A stretch of 64,000 nucleotides of DNA, from the NCBI RefSeq assembly GCF_033807715.1, contig NC_084599.1:25905625-25969624 (forward strand), in the 5' to 3' direction. A program made the translations under genes and the position numbers. Shown in pieces: positions 48,245 to 58,921 of the stretch (the first letter of the stretch is position 1; each line of letters starts with the position of its first letter). This DNA is from Cololabis saira. Lineage: Eukaryota; Chordata; Actinopteri; Beloniformes; Belonidae. Under the pieces are notes generated by a model. It searched no databases. It was not told where the DNA came from and saw only the letters and a program-made list of their open reading frames with translations.

Positions 48245-48831
48245 TAGGCTATATTTATATTTTACCTGCATACAGAACATCTGGGCTGATGTGGACATAC
48301 AGAGCATAGGAGACTATTTCAGTTGCTAGTATGGTTGGCTGTCTGTACAGTCATGCAAGTTCAATGCTATTAAAGCACTTTAGACTTTAAATCAAAGCAT
48401 TTTGTTTTTTCATATAAAATAAACACAAATAAACTATGCAGTTTAGAAGTTTTGGGGATGTCCCTTTTTTTCTGGCACCTGCGCTGCTGAAATCGGGGCG
48501 TCCCTTATTACTATTTCTGAAAGATGGCAACCCTACCCGCTAGTCTGTGGCACCACCCAAAACCTGCCATCTGGGACCTCCAGGTGCTCGCTGGGGACCC
48601 GGCTCACCTGGCTCACCTGGCCACCAGGAGGTCCACTCCTTTCGCACATTATATTCTGAGTTAAAATTGGAGCTGAAAACCGATGCAGTCATGGTTTTCC
48701 TCCTTTCAAACGTGCACGGACGAGGCCAGGCTGTCTAACCTCCCTGCTGAGTGGTGAGCGGGACATTAACATTGATAAGGAGAAAGTGGTCGGCAAGTTC
48801 GCCGCCATGGCGGAGAGGAGGGCTAAACTTT

Positions 48832-49439
48832 AAGGAGGAGGACTAAGCATGTGCAACGTTTTGAACGTTACCTTGTTTTCCACGTTACCTTTTGTTCGGG
48901 CCAAGGATTGACTGCAGCAGCCAGCGCAGAGAAAGCCATTGGTAAGTCAGTGTAACCTTCATACATAAATAATCTCTTTATCAGACTGTTGTTGTAGCCT
49001 TGACCACCTGCCTATTTGAATGTGCCTTGTGTTGTTGTCAACCATATTAGACCGCTGAGTCCATTTTCTAATATAGAGTTAAAAAATGATGTTATAGACC
49101 GCTGTCTTAATATCTACCTGAATAGATTGTGTAATTTTAGACCAGTGATGTTTATTTTATATTTAAGTTGTATCAGTGATGGAACTGATTCAGCCCATGA
49201 CTGTCTATCTGAGTTTTCAGGGTCATGTACAGCCGATACTCTTAGAATGACAGCTGTCAGCCTGTTCTTCGGAACAAGTTTGTGACTTTACTTTGCTTTC
49301 TGAGGCATATAGGCTTGCTTGGCTCAATAAAAGTGAGAATTAGTGTTGTTTGATGGGTAGGATGAGGAGTTGTTGAATAGTAAAATTACTATCATAAGGG
49401 CCCATCGAGAATGCTCCGTTCCTGGTGACGGCAATATTG
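48832..49439. other. Non-coding stretch
   Basis: Probably the 3' non-coding part of the hAT relic followed by spacer. It contains a good-looking splice donor, ATTG/GTAAGT at about 48939, but no supporting exon was recognised. Confidence 0.4.
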
Positions 49440-50191
49440 AACTAGAAAATTTGTGATGCTCTCAGACGTTTGAATCAGGAGGCGGAAATCAGCGACAGAG
49501 CGACTCGCGGCTTCTTGTTCATTTTATTTAACAGGCAATGGCAGCGCAGAAGTCTGTTTTCGTGATCCAACTCTGAGGTGCAGATGTTCATAAACCTGTT
49601 GGCTGAGGAGAGAATTAAAAAGGGATGTAGGAACGACAAGATCCACCAGGCGCTTGGTCACTTTTCAGCAGCGCCGAGACAAACAAACCAAAAAAAAAGC
49701 TTGAAGCTCCTTTCACTCTCATTTTTTAACTTGATATCGAACACAAGCCACAGACACAGCAGCACATATATATCATCAGGGGTGCACACAAGCCGGGACT
49801 CGAGGGCTAGTCTACTGCATGTTTTAGATGTTTCCCCGTCTTCAACACACCTGATTCTAATCACTGGTCGTCATCAACATGTCATCAAGGTTTACACAAC
49901 TCTGTTGGTGACACAGCCTTGTCTATCAGGGTTGTGTTGAGGCAGGGAAACATCTAAAATGTGCAGTAAACTGGCCCTCGAGTCCCGGCTTGTGTGCACC
50001 CCTGTATATCCTCTCCTCCAGGTTCTATATCTTTAGTGTTGTTGTTTTCATCGTTTAGATCACACATACGTCACAGCAGCTTCGCTCCAACCCGCCCACT
50101 TCTCATCTGGGTATCGAAAATAAACGAGGGCAAGTCGAGACGAGGTGTGGCGAGTCGAGTCGGGCTGAGTAGGTACTAGTGTAAAAGTGCC
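49440..50191 (+). mobile_element. Harbinger-like transposon fragment, split by a hAT MITE
   Basis: The frame from about 49573 reads SEVQMFINLLAEERIKKG, then CRNDKIHQALGHF. This is the start of a Myb/SANT-like DNA-binding protein found in many fish transposons (family pattern 'EV..LL.LLAEErIQ.EL.g..RN.kvf..i'). The far end reads 'tgagtaggtactagtgtaaa' and stops near AAAGTGCC at 50191. Its complement, GGCACTTTTACACTAGTACC, is like a known Harbinger-type terminus. No matching left terminus was found, so the copy is 5' truncated. The MITE at 49777-50004 interrupts it. Confidence 0.5.
49777..50004. mobile_element. hAT MITE, 228 bp, well preserved
   Basis: Inverted ends CAGGGGTGCACACAAGCC are identical over at least 18 bp, continuing through 'gggactcgagggc'. 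The flanks TATATCAT (49769-49776) and TATATCCT (50005-50012) agree at 7 of 8 positions. The interior has 'aacacacctgattctaatc' and its inverted counterpart. It is related to the degraded copy at 19288-19458. There is no coding capacity. Confidence 0.93.
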
Positions 50192-50824
50192 AAATGATTC
50201 AGAGTTGTTAAGGAATAAATATTTTTTAAATTTATTATATCACTTCTTTGTATGCACTAATTTCATAATAAAGAGACCTTACCTAAAAACTATTCTTAAA
50301 AAAACTCAAATACAACTTCACATTTCACTGATCACACAATTATTGGATTAAATATTCTGCGCGACCAGAAAGGCACATGTTTCTCACTAATTTCTAAGGC
50401 AAACTGTTTACAAAAGCCCACGTTTCAATACGGATACAGTTACATTTATAATTTGTAGTTCTGGACAGTGTTCAGCTCCCTTGCATTGACAGTTCTTTTT
50501 TCTTAATTTCCGCAGATTTATTTATTTTTTTATGACACGTTTTAAAAAACGTCCTTTGTACTGATGGCCGCAGATGTTTTTGTGTTATTATGCTCCAAGG
50601 ACACTAGATTTGGGCACCATAGACAGGACCAGCTACTTTGCTGTAATTTAAAAACCCTACAAACATGAAATATGAATTATAAAGAAAATTCAGAACAGAA
50701 ACACAAAATGAACCAGACGAAAAAAAACATACTCCTGTCAGGTAAATCAGGGCAGCTATGCAGTTGTAATTACTGTATATATACATTTAATGAAAGATTT
50801 TAATAGAATGTGGCCTAAATGGAC
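50192..50824. other. AT-rich non-coding stretch
   Basis: No gene recognised. Further degraded exons of the kinase pseudogene could lie here but could not be read. Confidence 0.45.
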
Positions 50825-51985
50825 CAAAAAGAAAAACTGGGAGAATTCATTTCCCATTTGATCATTGTGCTAGGTAGTTGGCCCTGTGTCTCGTGTGCCT
50901 CATTTTAAAAATATATCTGTTAAACTGTGAGCCAAGGCTGAAGAAAATAGGTTGACATATTCTGCAGACTTTAGTCAAAATTACCATATCATATTTACTC
51001 CTACCAGAATACACTGCCAAGGTGGAGATTAGCCGCAATGCAGCCCAGAGACCACATATCTATGGTCTCTGTGAACAGAAGCTGCAAAATAATCTCTGGA
51101 GAGCCGCTGAAGGAAAAACAACTATAATCACCATAATTGGATAAGCTAGAAAATATATTTTTCTTGTTATACATTTTCATTACACACAATTTGGATGACT
51201 GTGACTTATAATGCCAGAAAGCCCCTCGCACATATCAGGGGTCTGTGTGATTATGTAAGTTACCAGCGCACCGCTGACAGATGGAGCACGGTTCCAGTTA
51301 CTCACTGGAATGGATGAGTCTGGATGTATGAGCCCAGTCTGGCGGCTGACACGTCACAGGCCAGGCCCAAGTCAGTTAATGTGGTTCTACGATATTGCTC
51401 GCTGAGACAAACCTCATCTAGTTGCCAGTTTATAACAAAGGGAGATAAAATATGACGTTCGAATAAATTCCATTTAAATAACGTTAGCAACCATTTAGTC
51501 ACTGTACTGAACAGGATACTTCAGAGTATGAACCAGGTTTGAGAATTTTACCTGGTGAAGGATAGGTATGATTTCCTTCAGACTAGGACAAAAGGGCATA
51601 TCTTTCCTTTAAAAAGCCAAAAGACATTTATCCACATAATTAAACTCAGCAGTGTCCACCAGAGATGAAACCTTGGTGCCACTGAACCGAGCTGCATTAA
51701 TCTGAGTTCAGATTTTCATACCAATAAATATATAATACATGTACTGTAACTTTCAGGGTTTTTAGAGTTTTTCTATTGACACACATCAGCTGAGACAAGC
51801 CAATACTTATTCATCGATCAACAATGTTTCAGCTCAAACTCTCACTAGTATTTTCTGCTTCCAATTCAACTTGCAGGATGTTTGCAAGCACTCATTCTTC
51901 ATCACTTTGATGACTCTAGTCTTCATGTCATTCACCCTTTTCCATTTTACAACTTTACAGATGGCTCTCTGCTGTCTTCAGCAAA
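50825..51985 (-). pseudogene. HIPK-like protein kinase pseudogene, intron-containing
   Basis: Five blocks on the minus strand follow the order of a HIPK (CMGC) kinase domain. (1) 51985-51855 has MKTRVIKVMKNE, the beta-3 VAIK lysine region. (2) 51700-51552 has FNYVDKCLLAFLKER, then SLKEIIPILHQ in another frame, followed by a CAG/GTAAAA donor. (3) about 51503-51306 has a degraded catalytic loop (NWQLDEV where HAD-K.dn is expected), then LTDLGLACDVSAARLGSYIQ with DFG changed to DLG, and a GTGAGT donor. (4) 51106-51005, after a TTTTTCCTTCAG acceptor, has SPEIIL and IDMWSLGCIAANLHLGSVF, the APE and subdomain IX motifs. (5) about 50937-50825, after a TTTTCTTCAG acceptor, contains two stops. Fish genomes carry many HIPK-like duplicates. 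The retained introns (about 67 and 199 bp) show a DNA-level duplicate, not a retrocopy. The frameshift, stops and lost HAD motif indicate a dead gene. Confidence 0.78.
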
Positions 51986-53385
51986 AACAACAGAAAATTG
52001 TTAATCTTTTTCATTTAATTTTGAAGCCTGTATTTTAATATTACATGTACATTAAGCACACATTTTGGACAAGAGTCATGTATATTAGCTTTGGAAAGGA
52101 CAGGCTTAATGCAACACCATATCTATCTGGAAACAGTGGTGAACGTGCAAACACAATTTGATTCTGGGCTGAAGAGTCTGCATAACCATTTTTAAATTTA
52201 TGCTTTATAAAATACTTTATTTTAACACCGGGGGCTCCATTCATGAAACAGTATATGGTATCCATGCTGAACGTGTACAAACGCACAAAAGCAGAAAATC
52301 ATATGCACCAAAAATCAATAATTTATGAAACAGTGCAAGTGTACGTCTCCAGGCGATGTTGACATTGTAAAGCTTGGTCACCTACAACCGCACACACGTG
52401 TATCAGCCGAGTATATCTCCCTCTGCAGACTCTCATTTAAATATCCGCTCAGTATGCAGTATCTTATTTAGATCATTGCTTCTTCACCCTGAATCATCGC
52501 AACAACCGGGAGGAAGACCTGCAAAATCACTTTTCTGACTCAGAAATTATGAGCCAGAAGCATATCTGGTTACTCATGCATTCCTGATTTGCTCATTATG
52601 CCAATCCTCCGTATAACTCCATTATGCAGTGTGTTTACACAGGAGCATCACTAAAGTATTTATAATAGTAATCAGACTTACTGCAGACGTTGTTGAAGTC
52701 CCCATGAGCAGTTTAATAATAGGATACAATTTGCTCTTTACCTTCACACAAAACTATATAAAAACGAGAACTTGTTCTTGATCTTACACGAGTAGTATCA
52801 TGAGATATTATTTTAAACAACTTAAGTAAATCTCGAATGGTTTCACATATTTTGGACTTTTACAACAGAAGATGATAGTTTATAGTCCAAAGCGGAGATA
52901 ACATTCTATAAGTGAAACTGTTCTCGTTATCATTAAGAGGCACGCTTTCCTAAATCTTTGTAAACATAATTTGATGCTAGTAGCATGCGTTTACCATTTC
53001 TTCCTAGTTGATCACATGCACTCGTGCAGATCGTTTTTATTTTCCATGTTTCAAACCTCGTCTTTCAATGAACCCCCCTCAGAATGTTTTTATTTAAATC
53101 AACACAATACTCTATACTTATACTGAATAACCTTGGGATGCTCAGTGGAAAGCTTCTCACTTGTTGTGAAATGGTGTGTCCATGGAAACCAGGGGAATTT
53201 CCACTGTTTTTTCACAAAGGAGGAATTTATTTGGCACATATGCACTTTCCAATCCTCTATGGACATCTCATCAGAGTCTGAAAGGATCAAGGACAAGAGT
53301 CATTTTGTGTCACCTTGTAACAGTTCCAACATCAAAATTGGTTGTCAAAGTACTTTACAATCCATTTCACTTACATTCAGTATAC
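51986..53385. other. Non-coding stretch, no gene recognised
   Basis: This lies upstream of the kinase relic in its own orientation. I looked for N-terminal kinase exons on the minus strand and could not read any. AT-rich, with no transposon ends recognised. Confidence 0.5.
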
Positions 53386-53740
53386 ATTAGAGTTCATCCA
53401 TTTTCAATACCCAATCATAATTTGATACAGGGTCACAAGTTGGAGCCCGTTCCAGGTGAGAGGCAGAGCTAGACCCTGCACAGGTCACCGGTCCATGACA
53501 GGGCCACATGTAAAGATAAACAACCATACACGCTCACACACCTACAGGCAATTTAGAATCATCAATCAACCTGACATATGTTTTAGGACTGTGGCAGGAA
53601 GCCGAAGTACCAGGAGAAAACCCATGCAAGTACGATGAGAACATGTAAACTCCACACAGATAGTCTCCTTCTGGGCCTGGGAGTCGGACCAGGAACCTTT
53701 TTGCTGTAAGGCAACTGGATTAACCACTAAGCCAGATTTC
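53386..53740 (-). mobile_element. LINE 3' region with (GGAT) end, minus strand
   Basis: Plus-strand phrases occur in the order 'catccattttcaatacccaa', 'cagggtcacaagttggagcc', 'accggtccatgacaggg', 'caggcaatttagaatc', 'actgtggcaggaagccgaag', 'gaacatgtaaactccacac' and 'ctgtaaggcaact'. This is one of the best known dispersed repeats of fish introns, the reverse complement of a non-LTR element 3' region that ends in (GGAT)n. The same terminus lies in plus orientation at 2790-2865. The copy is diverged and non-coding. I did not decide the clade. Confidence 0.75.
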
Positions 53741-54908
53741 CATTAAATCAAATTTAAAATTGAAAATTTGCTCCATGATTGCTGGCATAACATAAGGTAT
53801 GAGCTGTGGTTTCATACTGACCGTTGTGTCTAACTTCAAAAACCCTGGTTGATGCTACAGTATGTTTCAAGTCTCCTCTGTGCGGCCCAGTTTTTCCGAA
53901 TGAACGCATACTGTAAAACTTTAATTTCTTGCGCACTCAGCATGATATTTGCATTTTAATACTGTGCTGATGTTACAAAATTCTGGTAGACCGTACTGCA
54001 TGTTGAGGCATCGTCTTCGCCCTCGCCTGCCCCCTTACTGATAGTTGCTTTGGATAAGGGCATCACTTGACGTTTAAAATGCAGATATATTCAAACTAGC
54101 CCAAGGTAGACTGCAGTATAGCTGTTTCTGTACTTGGTTTGGCAGTGCGGGAAAAACATGTCAGAAGTGGAATTGTGTAGAAAATACTAGAGCAGGAAGA
54201 GTCGCTCTCCGTAGGTTTGTGCGATGTGTTGTCTGGCAACACGCTTGATGAAGCCTGCAGTTGGATGAGTACATGGTTTTTGCCATACTGTAAATAGCCG
54301 GTGCTGAAAGTTAAATGATTCACATATGCATTATTGCACAGCTGACTCCAATTACAGCCCATAGCAGAAATAAATTGCAAACACACAATAACAACACATG
54401 TCTAATCCAGTAACTTTAGTAGGTAGGCTAAGAACTTCATCCTTCATTCTCTTACATATGTCCAAGCCCCCGTCTGTCTCCATTCAACATGATCAACATG
54501 ATTTTTGTTCTCCTGTTGTTCTCATGGCAGCTTCATGATACATCCTTTTTCACGATGGATACACAAGATTATTGTAATTACATGGATGCGCTATCCCTCC
54601 ATATCCCTACATAATTGGGGGCATTACATTTATGACCCCTGAAATAAGTGAGTAACTATTTCTTAGTAACCTTTGCTAACAATAAAACTGTACTTGTCAG
54701 AGGGGCTCATGCTGGCATGATAGTTAGGAATGTGCTTTTACTTTAATCCTGCATGCAATTTGCATTTCATTTAGGCTGCTGGAAAATAAGTGTAGAAGCC
54801 AAACAGATGGTTCCCATTGATAGATGGAAAGGTTTATCCTGAATTATGGTAACAGAGCCAAACCTTGTCTACTGTTGGCTGTACTGTAAAGACATAAAGA
54901 TGAAGCTA
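53741..54908. other. Non-coding stretch with a possible LINE tail
   Basis: The phrase 'gttgctttggataagggc' at about 54044-54061 resembles the 'gtcgctttggataaaagcg' terminus of an L2-like LINE, which is also seen at 60440. Nothing else was recognised. Confidence 0.4.
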
Positions 54909-56075
54909 CAGTCTTGTGAAAAAGAAAGCACACTCTTTAAGTTCTAACAGTTTCTGTATCAAGACATAATGTGTATTAAAGAAAGGAAAGAAAAAGGAAC
55001 CAACTGGCCCTTACCAGGTCATAAAATGAGGTAAACATCATCCCGGATCAACAACAAAACCTGACATATTACATAACATCATGATTTATTTATCAAAACT
55101 AAGCCAAAATGGAAATGCGTGCAAAAACAATGTCTCATGTTGCTGCTGTTATAGAGTTTAAGACCCAGAGAATCAGTGATGTGCTGCCAATTAAATACAC
55201 TTGATTGACTACTCATCATTAAGCGTGGGAACCTCTATAAAAGTGTATGTTTTAACAGTATGCCCGTCTGGAGCATTCAGGTGTGTGTTTACACAATGTT
55301 AAGGAGCAAAGACATCAATGATTTGAGAAAAGCAGCTGTTGCTGCCATCAATCTGGCAATGAAAAGCTATTTCCAAATTATTTGGGGTCCACCATTCTGT
55401 GTAAAGAAAGATTATGTGCAAGTTGAAATCATTATAAAAAGTTTCTAATCTTCCGAGGAGAGGATTTCCCAACCAGCTCACCCCTAGTCAGATCATGCAA
55501 TGCTTAGAAACAACTCAAGAAGTAGGCTACATCCCATGTTGTACAGGCCTCAGTATTTATCTCCAATGCTGAAATGTATTACAATTATAAGACATTTGTA
55601 AGAGGTGCTCAGAGAAAGCCTCCCCTCTCTAAAAAAAGAACATGGCGGCATAGCTTCTGGTCACTAAGATAAACCCACTAAGATAAACCATACAAATGTC
55701 TAAGGAAACCTTAGACATTTGTAACAATATTCATTGGGCTCATAATGCACAGCATTATGAGTAAAAACCAAACTCATCACATCAGCACAAACACTTCATA
55801 CCGTCAATCATGGTGGGGATAATTTGGGCTTGTTTTGTAGCAACAAAACCTGGGAACCTTGCAATCATTAGTTTCACCATGAGTCAGATTCTCAAAACAG
55901 ACGTGAGGTCATCCGTCTCACTGCTAAAGGTTGGCTGAAACTGAATAATAAACCACAAAAATGACCTCCACCACACCTGTAAATCTGTTACAGGATGCCT
56001 GAAAAAGAAAAGAAAATACAATGTTGCAATGACCCATTTAACGTTCAGACCCCAACCAAAGTAAAATGTTGTCGT
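54909..56075 (+). mobile_element. Decayed Tc1-type transposon with transposase relic
   Basis: The left terminus CAGTCTTGTGAAAAAG follows TA (54907-54908), the usual Tc1/mariner target. The transposase relic runs from about 55300. KDINDLRKAAVAAINLA corresponds to the first helix-turn-helix, and CVKKDYVQVE to the next DNA-binding helix. DNA phrases such as 'aagcctcccctctctaaaaa', 'gaacatggcggcatagctt', 'aatttgggcttgttttgtag' and 'cctgaaaaagaaaagaaa' follow in the order of the family gene. The 'WTDE' region with the first catalytic Asp is missing and is replaced by a short palindrome (55692-55722). Stops and indels are frequent. The right terminus was not found; similarity ends near 56071. The element is dead. 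Confidence 0.8.
55692..55722. repeat. Perfect 14 bp inverted repeat, 3-base loop
   Basis: ACAAATGTCTAAGG, AAA, then the exact complement CCTTAGACATTTGT. It lies just after a short direct duplication of 'actaagataaacc' (about 55664-55690). The surrounding DNA is a Tc1 transposase relic in which this spot should encode the first catalytic Asp region, so the hairpin marks a local rearrangement. Confidence 0.95.
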
Positions 56076-57499
56076 GAAATAACAACAGAGCTTTGCTTTT
56101 TGTATATTTAAGTTCGGAACTATAAAACACTATACGCCTTATACCTAATAACTTTATACATATAAAACATTTAAGGTGAAAGAGGGTCATCGTATAAACC
56201 ACAAACATTTACAATATATAGTACAACTTCGATAATGTTAATAAGTTGAAATAGTCTGTGCAACTTTCTGGGATTTAGGTGCTAAAATTAATCTTTTTAT
56301 GTAGTTGGTCTTATAAGCTTTCTCTCAGCCTCCAGGTCTACATACATACTCCAAGGAATTTACCCTTAATGCTTACACGCTAACATTTTGGACAGCTCAA
56401 ACAACCAGGGCCAGGAAGTTCAAACAACCCCCAGACTCCAGGCTAGCTCACTGAAGGAAGCTCTGGGATTCGGCGTGTCTGCATTTCTTCATGTTGCTCG
56501 ACTGTGCTGTACCTCATCAAAAATATGTCACATCAATGATGCTGAGTCAGAGGCGAGCAGAAGCAGGATCATGACGGATCATAGAATCATAATTTTGCAA
56601 GGCAGCACAGGTCCCTGGTGTGCAGTGGGAGGGTTCAGAGGTGGGGTTTCTGGAATTAGTCTTGTTCCCTGGGTTTACATGAGGTCTTTACATGTATATG
56701 ATGTCACAGAAGGAAAATGGAGCTATCCGAGTCATTTGTCTACCATTGTCACACACTTTAGGCCTTTCGAAAACCTTCTGATTTGGTGTCTTGGAGAAGG
56801 ATACTTCAGGAAGATGTGTAGTTATAAATAACCTAATGACTGCTACAAAAAATGGCAAGTAACTGTGTAGTGAAGAAATGTATTAATAGCTCATTTGGGG
56901 TAAGTGAGGCACGCACCAAGGAACAAACTTTGCTTTCAAAATAATACTACTTAACCAGCCTTTTCAGAAAGAATAAAAGGCCTTACCTTTTATGTAAAGC
57001 TTTGTTTTACTGTTTTACTTGTGTAACACATGCCGAGTCAATTACTGGTACACTGGCTTCATTTAGATTTTGCTGCTTCTTTTGGTCTCTGTCCTTTCCT
57101 CCCTTGACCACATATTAATAAACATGCCCAGGTAATGTGACTTAATACAAGTTCCAGAAAAAAAAGGATTTATTCAGTGTTTAAGGGGTATTAGGAAGGT
57201 GGTTGCTCCTCGGCCAATAGTTTGCATTCTTCTTTAGGAGCTAAACTAATTTTGTCTTATTAACTCTTCTCTACCTTAAATGGTCTTGTTTTGTCTTCAC
57301 CTCACTGTCACATGTTCCCAGACTCTCATCTAACCTAATGAAGATTCTTCATTTATTGTCCTGCCATTGTTGTTCTCTCTTAATAGCTCCTCTGGTAGCA
57401 TTTGCTTTCTGTTTGAAATAACTTAAATATGGCATGTTAATCTGTTAGAAGCAGAAATATCACATTGTTGGTTCTGATCTTAGATCACAGGGTTTTCTT
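56076..57499. other. Non-coding stretch with a 147-codon open frame
   Basis: A plus-strand open frame at 56388-56831 has no recognisable domain, signal or repeats. Codon use and context give no support for a gene. The rest is AT-rich with no recognised repeats. Confidence 0.45.
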
Positions 57500-58921
57500 T
57501 TAAAGTGTTATGCCAAGGACAAACGTCTTCAGTTAATCACCTCTCCACAGGGGTGCCCCAAGGCTTGGTGCTTGGGGCCCTTCTCTTTGGCAAATACACC
57601 ATCACTCTGGGCCAGTTTATCAGCTCATAAGGCTTCTCATGTCACTGTTATGCAGATTATTTGCAACTTTACTTATCATTCATGGCAGATGACCCGATAA
57701 ATGCTGCACAAATCTCCGTTTGACTGCAAGGATGAAGGAAAATCACTTTTAACTTACCATATCCAAAACTAAGGTCCAGGTATATGGAGGATTTTTTGTG
57801 CCAAAATTAAATAAATAAATACATCATTAATTAATTAAAATGGGAATGAAATATATCATTCATTAATTAAATGTGTCATTAATTAATTTAAATTGGAATG
57901 AAATATGTCATTAATGAATTAAAATACAATTCATTTTCAGTAAAAATATATATTTATTATTTCAGCATTTAATTAATTAATGGCACATGTAATTAATGAT
58001 TTCGTGTTGCGTGTGAATCATGAAATGTAAAACTGCATTTAATTAATTAATGACACATTTAATTAATGATTTCGTGTTGCTGAATCATGAAATGTAAATG
58101 TAAAACTGTCAGTTTCACTCGTCAAACTCAGTGGGCGGATTCCAAACACCTCATTGGTTCCCCTGCACATTAAGTCAAGGCAAATCGAATCCACATAATG
58201 GATTGTTGCAGGGCTTTGGGACACATTCCGATAAACTAGGTGGCGCTATTCACCTCTATGTTGGTTTGGATACTCTACTCCAAAATTTTTACTCCAAAAT
58301 TTTTACTCTACTCCAAAATGTTATTGGCAACCAATGAAACCTCGGTCCTCTAACCACAAATGTTGAAACAGCAAGGTGTACAAAATGTCAAAATCCTGCC
58401 CAGAGCTGCTGAGAGAAGCAGCGAGTTTAATTGAAGAAACTCTGAGCAGAACTCTTCCGGCTCCAGCGGCTCCGTCACAGCAGATACCTGCTGCTGCATC
58501 ACGCAACTCTCTACAACACGCAACTCACAGCTGTCATGTTTAGAAAGGCTTCCTCTTCTACCTCCAGTTTCAGACCAAAGCAGTGGATTCCACTAGATTT
58601 GCGTTAGCTCCGCCCACTGAGTTTGACGAGTGAAACTGACAGTTTTACATTTACATTTCATGATTCAGCAACACGAAATCATTAATTAAATGTGTCATTA
58701 ATTAATTAAATGCAGTTTTACATTTCATGATTCACACGCAATACGAAATCATTAATTAAATGTGTAATTAATTAATTAAATGCTGAAATAATAAATATAT
58801 ATTTTTACTTAAAATGAATTGTATTTTAATTAATTAATGACATATTTCATTCTAATTTTAATTAATAAATGACACATTTAATTAATTAATGATATATTTC
58901 ATTCCCAATGTAATTAATTAA

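Larger units (their letters stand above)
47646..48535. mobile_element. hAT-like non-autonomous element carrying two insertions
   Basis: The left end TAGGGTTGCCACCCGTCCC and the complement of the right end, TAGGGTTGCCATC, form inverted repeats. The flanks CCCGGTAG (47638-47645) and CCCGCTAG (48536-48543) agree at 7 of 8 positions, an 8 bp hAT-type target duplication. Two smaller elements lie inside (47668-47765 and 47878-48244). Without them the element would be about 420 bp. It also holds a 33 bp palindrome at 47804-47836. It entered an older hAT transposase relic. Confidence 0.8.
47469..48831 (+). pseudogene. Decayed hAT (ZMYM1-like) transposase, two ends only
   Basis: Two coding pieces remain around a later insertion. 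The N-terminal piece starts at the ATG at 47469 and reads METKKKHQSVSFKRKVKEM, a Lys-rich start typical of ZMYM1-like hAT transposases in fish. The C-terminal piece has SELKLELKTDAVM near 48656. It then has, after a frameshift, LTSLLSGERDINID and KVVGKFAAMAERRAKL before a stop at about 48831. The last motif matches the hAT C-terminal dimerisation region, which typically ends 'L.iLsiE....D....i..FA..k.Rr..L'. The catalytic centre (DDE and Cys/His core) is missing. The element at 47646-48535 splits the two pieces. The pieces total well under 200 codons, against 600-900 for intact members. It is non-functional. Confidence 0.55.

Noticed and set aside
48798..48831. Kozak-like GCCGCCATGG start with a short open frame
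   Set aside because: The ATG lies inside the hAT transposase C-terminal motif and is followed by a stop after eight codons.
48935..48950. Strong-looking splice donor (ATTG/GTAAGT)
   Set aside because: No coding block precedes it other than transposon 3' sequence, and no matching acceptor or downstream exon was found.
51986..52800. Possible N-terminal exons of the HIPK-like pseudogene
   Set aside because: I looked for kinase glycine-loop and upstream motifs on the minus strand and could not read any with confidence.
56388..56831. 147-codon plus-strand open frame starting at an ATG
   Set aside because: No recognisable domain, no upstream promoter or exon structure, and it lies in transposon-rich DNA. 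It is kept only as a note in the regional entry.
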